Virus record (IMG/VR): IMGVR_UViG_3300009419_000021
Coordinates: 1-59,345 of that record
Origin: a virus
Strand: one strand, 5' to 3'
DNA length: 59,345 nucleotides
In this document: positions 54,715 through 59,345 of the stretch, one piece after another
How positions within the stretch are numbered: position 1 is the first letter of the stretch
Layout of the letters: each line of letters opens with the position of its first letter
Program-made: the position numbers and the translations under genes
The notes under the pieces: generated by a model
The model's input: only the letters and a program-made list of their open reading frames with translations
Told to the model about the DNA's origin: nothing
The model's database searches: none

Positions 54715-56703
54715 TTATCCAACTGCAATAGCCATTGCAATAGCAAATGTTTCAGCAGCAAGTTTCGCCCCATTCGAGTATACATTACCACTGGCACTAA
54801 TATTTCCAGATACAGTAAATCTCTCATTAGGTGTAGATGTATGTACTCCAACATTAGGAAAATTTGAATTGACCCCTCCTACATGTAAAACTTCTATGTT
54901 TTGGTCAATATCGTAAAACGATGCAATATCGCCTGTTCCGCTATTACCTACCCACATAGCTGGACCAGCACCTATATGAACAACACTTAATGCGCTGGTT
55001 ACAGAGAATATAGTATTGTTAAAGGTAGTTGTTCCAGTTGCAGTTAGATTACCTTGAATAGTAACGTTGTTGTTGAATATCGTAGAACCTGTTACAGTTC
55101 CGCCAGATAGAGGAAAGAACTTAGAATTTGTGAAATTTACAGTAGCGTAGTTTGCGCTGTTAGACTGATATATAACACTGGTGTTATAAGCATCATCCCA
55201 GTTAGCACTATTAGATCTTACTAAAGTATTAACATAAGTATCATCACCACCACCGCCGCTTGAAAATATCGTTAAAAGATCTACACCAGCAGACAAATAC
55301 TGACCAGTCACATTTAGATCACCATTTATCGTGCCGCCATCTTGGTATTGAGTAGCATTTGTTCCACCACCAGAAGCATAAACCGCTACATATTTTCTTA
55401 AATCGGTTTTATAATTTTCAAATTTATCGTGAATTTTTTTATTCCAATCCTTTTCAATAGAGTCCCAATCTTTAACAATTGGTTCACCTTTTTTGGATTC
55501 TAAAATATATTCAACTGGTTTTTCATTTTTGATTTTACGAATCTCAGAAAGCAATCCATTTCTACTTTCTTGAATAAGATCTTGAAAATATTTTCTCGCT
55601 TCATCTGTAATATCTAAAGTTTCTTCCTTTACTAAGGATAATTTTTCATTGAAATATTGTGTGATTTCTTGTTCTGTTTCTGAGATTTTATTATCAAATT
55701 TCTCAGAAATCTCTAAAATTTTCTTATCGACATTTCCTACACGAGAAAGAGCTTTTTGGACACCTTTGTTCAAGGAATTATTAAGTTCAATATTGGCATC
55801 ACGAATTGCATCCAATTCCTTATTAACACCTTCAATTAAAGAAACATCAGCTTTTTCATTCAATTTATTGTTGAGATTTTTATCAATTTCTGATACCTTT
55901 TCAACAATTTCTTCTGCAATATCTTTTAATTCTTTATCAACTTTCGGGTTGATATTACTTTCGTATAATTCTTTGACTAATTTTTTAACAGACTTATCGA
56001 TCAGCTTGGAAGAATTTTGAAAGTTCTTGCCAAGAGATTCATTTAGATTGTCAGCAATATCTTGAATTTTAAGATCAATACTTTCACGAATCTCATCAAA
56101 TTTATAATCATTATCTGAAATTAATTCATTTTTAATTTTTCCAGAAATGATAGTAAATTCATCTACAAGATTTTCTCTTGCCGATTCCAAATATTCCTTG
56201 AGAGCTTTTTCTTTTTTTCTACTCTCATTTTTAATATCTTGAATATTTTTCGCTTTATTATGTTCCAAAATTTCAAGAGATTTCTTTACAGCATTTCTCT
56301 TTACTCTTTTTATTTCTTCAAGAATTTCTTGTTTTTTATCTTCGATAATTTCAGAATTATCAAAATTTTCTTCGATAAGCTCTTTGACATCTAAATCTTC
56401 ATCTTCTTCATTCTCAATATTTGATTCAAAGATTTCAACTGGTTCGCTTTCTGAATTAAAATAAATTTCTTGTTTCCCTTTCAGAAGTAAGAAAGGATAT
56501 TGTGCTTTTTCGTTTCCTTCCTCTACAAGAATAGATACGATTGGATTTCCGTTTTCTTCGGAAATCTTTTCAGCCACATATTTATTTTCGTTTATCTGCA
56601 CCTCAAAAACACCGAAAAAGACTTCTTGAAAATCTTTAACTTGAAGGATGTTCAGAGGAGAGTTAGACGAGGTAATTTTTACCTCTTCGCTAAACAGTCT
56701 CAT
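54715..56703 (-). CDS. Long coiled-coil fibre protein
   Basis: 662 aa. N-terminal domain of about 90 residues (FQEVFFGVFEVQINENKYVA, YPFLLLKGKQEIYF), then about 340 residues of charged coiled coil (KKQEILEEIKRVKRNAVKKS and on), then beta-rich repeats (YQDGGTINGDLNVTGQYLSA, NVTIQGNLTATGTTTFNN, NISASGNVYSNGAKLAAETF) as at the end of tail or head fibres. Probably trimeric. Late-type box CTAAATATAAAAG before the ATG. Confidence 0.8.
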   Translation of the reverse strand: MRLFSEEVKITSSNSPLNILQVKDFQEVFFGVFEVQINENKYVAEKISEENGNPIVSILVEEGNEKAQYPFLLLKGKQEIYFNSESEPVEIFESNIENEEDEDLDVKELIEENFDNSEIIEDKKQEILEEIKRVKRNAVKKSLEILEHNKAKNIQDIKNESRKKEKALKEYLESARENLVDEFTIISGKIKNELISDNDYKFDEIRESIDLKIQDIADNLNESLGKNFQNSSKLIDKSVKKLVKELYESNINPKVDKELKDIAEEIVEKVSEIDKNLNNKLNEKADVSLIEGVNKELDAIRDANIELNNSLNKGVQKALSRVGNVDKKILEISEKFDNKISETEQEITQYFNEKLSLVKEETLDITDEARKYFQDLIQESRNGLLSEIRKIKNEKPVEYILESKKGEPIVKDWDSIEKDWNKKIHDKFENYKTDLRKYVAVYASGGGTNATQYQDGGTINGDLNVTGQYLSAGVDLLTIFSSGGGGDDTYVNTLVRSNSANWDDAYNTSVIYQSNSANYATVNFTNSKFFPLSGGTVTGSTIFNNNVTIQGNLTATGTTTFNNTIFSVTSALSVVHIGAGPAMWVGNSGTGDIASFYDIDQNIEVLHVGGVNSNFPNVGVHTSTPNERFTVSGNISASGNVYSNGAKLAAETFAIAMAIAVG

Positions 56704-56745
56704 CTTTTATATTTAGTCAAATGATTATTATGTCAATTATAATTA

Positions 56746-57888
56746 TTAAAAAACTGAAAAACCAACAGGATCGAAATCTCCGTAACCACCTTCGATTAAG
56801 AACTGTTCCAATTCTTTCTTTTCTGCGACACCTTCTGACAAAATGGAATCACCATTGATAGAACCACCACCAGGTAAATTCACACCATTAATTTTAGTGA
56901 GAATCCTTCCCCACATGACTTTACACAAAGCAGTGGAGTATTCCAATACCCATTTTTCTTTTACCAAATCTCGAAGCGGTTTTTCCACATAACATTCCAA
57001 TAAACCATAGAATGTGGTGTTTTTCGGCTGTGGTATCAAGCGTAAATATTGTGTTCTAGGATCGAAATGAATATCTCTTCTTGTGGCAAACATTTTTTCT
57101 CTGGTATCGATCCAATCTTTGACAGTATGCCAAGAAAGAATATCGAAACCATAATTCCCAAGAGAATATGCGTGATATGATTGTTGTGCCATAGTTTGCT
57201 CCACGGAGAACAATGTATTCACACCAGTCGTAGAACCTTCTTCAAACGATACGACATCAACAACTTTTCGATAATCCATGATGTCATAATCGAACATATT
57301 GTTGTATGTGCGAACATCTGCTTGTGGTTCACATTGAATAGTGAAAGGTTTTTGATAAGATTGTTGAAACAAGGAACTTAAAGAAGGATTGAATCCAACG
57401 AATAAGTCATAGGTAGCTTTATCAATAATTTGCATGGATGTAATACCATCGGATGGAACTACAGCACTCAAAGACGATGAAGAAGCAAAATAAGAATTTG
57501 GTATGGTAGACAAGGAAACATACAACACATCAGGAATTTTCACTTCATAATCAGGATTAGGTCCGAGTTTCTTATCATTTAATTTTTCCGATGGTGTGTA
57601 TCCAGAATTTGCCACGGTGAAGAGAGTGTCCAATCTGATTCCTTTACCACTTTCATACAAGTTACTATCAAAAATTATATATTCTTTTGAATATCCAGCG
57701 TATTTCGTATAAAAATCTGTTGCCATTGAAATCGCTTCATGAAGTTGGTCATAATGCAATTCAACATTGATCATCGGATGTCCTAATAATCTCAAGATTC
57801 TTTCTCCCAAACGTTGATAACACTCGATCTTTGAATTAAGATTAGTGGACATGAAAGCTGAAATCGGTTCTATTTGACAGAGACTCAT
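56746..57888 (-). CDS. Neck protein, gp13-like
   Basis: 380 aa from ATG 57888 (MSLCQIEPISAFMSTNLNSK), directly after TTAAATAATAAT; a longer frame from 57933 begins upstream of that box. CYQRLGERILRLLGHPMINV, ELHYDQLHEAISMATDFY and, later, WVLEYSTALCKVMWGRILTK, GVNLPGGGSINGDSILSEGV fit T4 gp13, which closes the filled head before tail joining. Confidence 0.85.
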   Translation of the reverse strand: MSLCQIEPISAFMSTNLNSKIECYQRLGERILRLLGHPMINVELHYDQLHEAISMATDFYTKYAGYSKEYIIFDSNLYESGKGIRLDTLFTVANSGYTPSEKLNDKKLGPNPDYEVKIPDVLYVSLSTIPNSYFASSSSLSAVVPSDGITSMQIIDKATYDLFVGFNPSLSSLFQQSYQKPFTIQCEPQADVRTYNNMFDYDIMDYRKVVDVVSFEEGSTTGVNTLFSVEQTMAQQSYHAYSLGNYGFDILSWHTVKDWIDTREKMFATRRDIHFDPRTQYLRLIPQPKNTTFYGLLECYVEKPLRDLVKEKWVLEYSTALCKVMWGRILTKINGVNLPGGGSINGDSILSEGVAEKKELEQFLIEGGYGDFDPVGFSVF

Positions 57889-57916
57889 ATTATTATTTAA
57901 TAAGCTAAATAATATT
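57889..57916. promoter_or_regulatory. Back-to-back late-type boxes
   Basis: Only 28 bases separate ATG 57888 (minus) and ATG 57917 (plus). Each side shows TAAATAAT: TTAAATAATAAT leftward and CTAAATAATATT rightward. Neither message can have a leader unless it starts inside the opposite gene. Confidence 0.7.
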
Positions 57917-58213
57917 ATGTCATTTGAATCCAATAATGGTTCTATTTATTATCAACTTTCTTGCGGTGTCCCCACTGTTTCAGGGTGGAACGCTAATACT
58001 AATGATGGTTCCAAATATTATTACCTATCTTCCAACGATTTCATACTTTGGGGTCAAAGCACTGTTTTCACTCATCCATCAGCTAATAATGGTAGTCAAT
58101 ATTATTTTTATGTGTGTAATAAATCGACTGATACTGGTTGGTCTGCATTGTCTAACAATGGGACTAAATTTTATTATAATTCAGCATTTAATTGTGTCAG
58201 CTTTTGCGAATAA
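57917..58213 (+). CDS. Small repeat protein
   Basis: 98 aa. Three related segments: NNGSIYYQLSCGVPTVSGWN, NDGSKYYYLSSNDFILWGQS and NNGSQYYFYVCNKSTDTGWS, then NNGTKFYYNSAFNCVSFCE, an aromatic beta repeat of about 25-30 residues. A virion surface protein is possible; not recognised. Confidence 0.65.
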   Translation: MSFESNNGSIYYQLSCGVPTVSGWNANTNDGSKYYYLSSNDFILWGQSTVFTHPSANNGSQYYFYVCNKSTDTGWSALSNNGTKFYYNSAFNCVSFCE

Positions 58214-58221
58214 ATAATATC

Positions 58222-58896
58222 ATGGATTTATGGATTTTCCTAATGCAGAACGCGCAAACTATTTCAATTGTTATTGGATTGGTAAGCACCTTTTTGGTTT
58301 TTTTCAAAAAAATTAAAAAATTTATTATTAAAAAATATGAACAACATAAAATTTATAGTAAATCTAAACATGAAATACCAGAAATTTTACAAGAAATTAA
58401 ATTAGGAATCGGTAATTTAGATACTCGAATGAAGAATGTTGAATATGAAATCTCCCCTAATGGTGGTGGTTCCATGAAAGATTCTCTGAAAATTATCAAA
58501 GCAGAAATAGAAGCAATGTTTTGGTTGAACCCAAAACCATCTTTCCGAACTACTTCCAAAGCAATGAATATTCAAGTTAATGAAGCATATTGTCATTTGT
58601 GTGCGACATCATCGGAAGAATTACTTCGTTTGAATTGGAAAAATTTCATAGAAGATGAAAGTCAATTGGACGATTACATGCGTAGATGGGAAGAATCTAC
58701 CGATGCCTTTTCACAATTTGCTGGTAAATTAAAATTTAAAAATTCTCGTGGAGAATCTATGGGGGAATGGCTAGTAAAAGTTCGCCCTCTCGGATCAATA
58801 GAAGAAGGACGGGATTATTTGTGGAACGGTTCAATTTATCCGTTTGATCAGAAATCAAAAGAATGTGCTAGGAATTTTAATATTCCTCTGAATTAA
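58222..58896 (+). CDS. Membrane-anchored PAS-domain protein
   Basis: 224 aa from ATG 58222, directly after GAATAAATAATATC. N-terminal membrane segment (ISIVIGLVSTFLVFFKK), a basic and helical linker, then a PAS-like domain at about residues 105-205 (MNIQVNEAYCHLCATSSEELLRLNW, then GRDYLWNGSIYPF). It has no kinase or output domain. A sensor or membrane lysis-timing role is speculative. Confidence 0.65.
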   Translation: MDLWIFLMQNAQTISIVIGLVSTFLVFFKKIKKFIIKKYEQHKIYSKSKHEIPEILQEIKLGIGNLDTRMKNVEYEISPNGGGSMKDSLKIIKAEIEAMFWLNPKPSFRTTSKAMNIQVNEAYCHLCATSSEELLRLNWKNFIEDESQLDDYMRRWEESTDAFSQFAGKLKFKNSRGESMGEWLVKVRPLGSIEEGRDYLWNGSIYPFDQKSKECARNFNIPLN

Positions 58897-59345
58897 ACTG
58901 GTGGTGCTTCTTCTGCTGGAGGTGCTTCTTCTGCTGGAGGTGCTTCTCCACCGCCCAAATCAGCTTCTTCGCCACCTCCTATAGCGGCTCCACCACCTCC
59001 GAAGTCTGGAGGCATACCGCCTCCACCGCCTCCACCGCCACCTAAGTCGCCGCCTTCTCCTCCCGCAGCACCTTCAGCTTGTTGCGCTGCAAGTTCTTTC
59101 CAGTTAGGCCCGTTAGCTTTAATTTGTTCAATTTCGTATAGGAACTCTGCTTCGTTTCTCAAGAAGTGACGATTAGCAAGAATATCTGAATCTTTCCAAT
59201 CCAAATATTTTTTCATGGCAAAGGTTTTGGAAACGAATTCACTGTTTGTAATACTGGTAAAGGTGTTAATTTTTAGTTCAAGCTTTTGACTTTCTCTCAT
59301 GTCATAGAAATTCGTCGGAACATTAAATTCCACTTGAATATTATC
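58893..59345 (-). CDS. Portal protein, gp20-like, C-terminal part (runs off the window)
   Basis: The frame is open to the right edge: 150 codons are seen. DNIQVEFNVPTNFYDMRESQKLEL is the gp20 C-terminal region, followed by FVSKTFAMKKYLDWKDSDIL. It ends in a Gly/Pro/Glu-rich tail of about 60 residues (GGGGGGGGGMPPDF, EAPPAEEAPPAEEAPP), not typical of T4. It overlaps the convergent PAS gene by 4 bases. Confidence 0.8.
   Translation of the reverse strand, partial: DNIQVEFNVPTNFYDMRESQKLELKINTFTSITNSEFVSKTFAMKKYLDWKDSDILANRHFLRNEAEFLYEIEQIKANGPNWKELAAQQAEGAAGGEGGDLGGGGGGGGGMPPDFGGGGAAIGGGEEADLGGGEAPPAEEAPPAEEAPPV

Noticed and set aside
57889-57933. Longer start for the neck gene
   Set aside because: The extra 15 codons would lie across the divergent late boxes and part of the opposite gene. 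ATG 57888 abuts the box.
1-59345. Prophage integrase, transposase or insertion sequence
   Set aside because: None was found on either strand; the only mobile-type genes are the two homing endonucleases.

Overview
The window is part of the genome of a large, T4-related tailed phage (myovirus type). The right half encodes proteins recognisable as T4-like virion parts: the portal gp20 C-terminus, neck gp13, head completion gp4, prohead protease gp21, scaffold gp22, major capsid gp23 and the gp5 baseplate spike. It also carries phage nucleotide metabolism genes (NrdA, NrdB, ThyX), a lysis group, a CCA-adding-type enzyme and twelve tRNA or tRNA-like genes. No integrase, insertion sequence or CRISPR array was seen. 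The host cannot be named from the sequence. Shine-Dalgarno sequences are almost absent.

Layout. (1) 1-24.8 kb: a rightward array of about 85 very small, mostly unrecognised genes. Nearly every one is preceded by the same element, TTAAAAACTAGAATACA or a close variant, which also supplies the stop codon of the gene before it. The ATG follows about 10-16 bases after the -10-like TAGAAT/TAGACT, so the transcripts should be leaderless or nearly so. The array includes seven paralogues built of 21-residue repeats, two GCT-repeat alanine-rich proteins, a tRNA-Met with its own copy of the motif, an aberrant tRNA-Arg and a homing-type nuclease. It ends at a strong terminator (24786-24822). (2) 25-27.6 kb: leftward genes, including a LemA-like/membrane protein pair. 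(3) 27.7-29.3 kb: ten tRNA genes, one of them initiator-like, with an HNH endonuclease gene between them. (4) 29.3-35.3 kb: genes whose N-termini resemble the T4 capsid-targeting sequence, including the CCA-adding-type enzyme and a possible ADP-ribosyltransferase. (5) 35.3-42 kb: ThyX, lysis genes, a ClpP-like protease and both ribonucleotide reductase subunits. (6) 42-59.3 kb: structural genes, mainly leftward (spike, capsid, scaffold, protease, a fibre-like paralogue array, neck, portal).

Regulation. Two motif classes are visible. The first, in the small-gene array, looks like an early promoter. The second, TAAATAATATnATG, resembles the T4 late box TATAAATA and lies before most structural and head-related genes. 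Both place the predicted transcription start at or within a few bases of the ATG. With an initiator-type tRNA and a possible peptidyl-tRNA hydrolase, this suggests a phage built around leaderless translation. That is inference and is testable by transcript 5'-end mapping.
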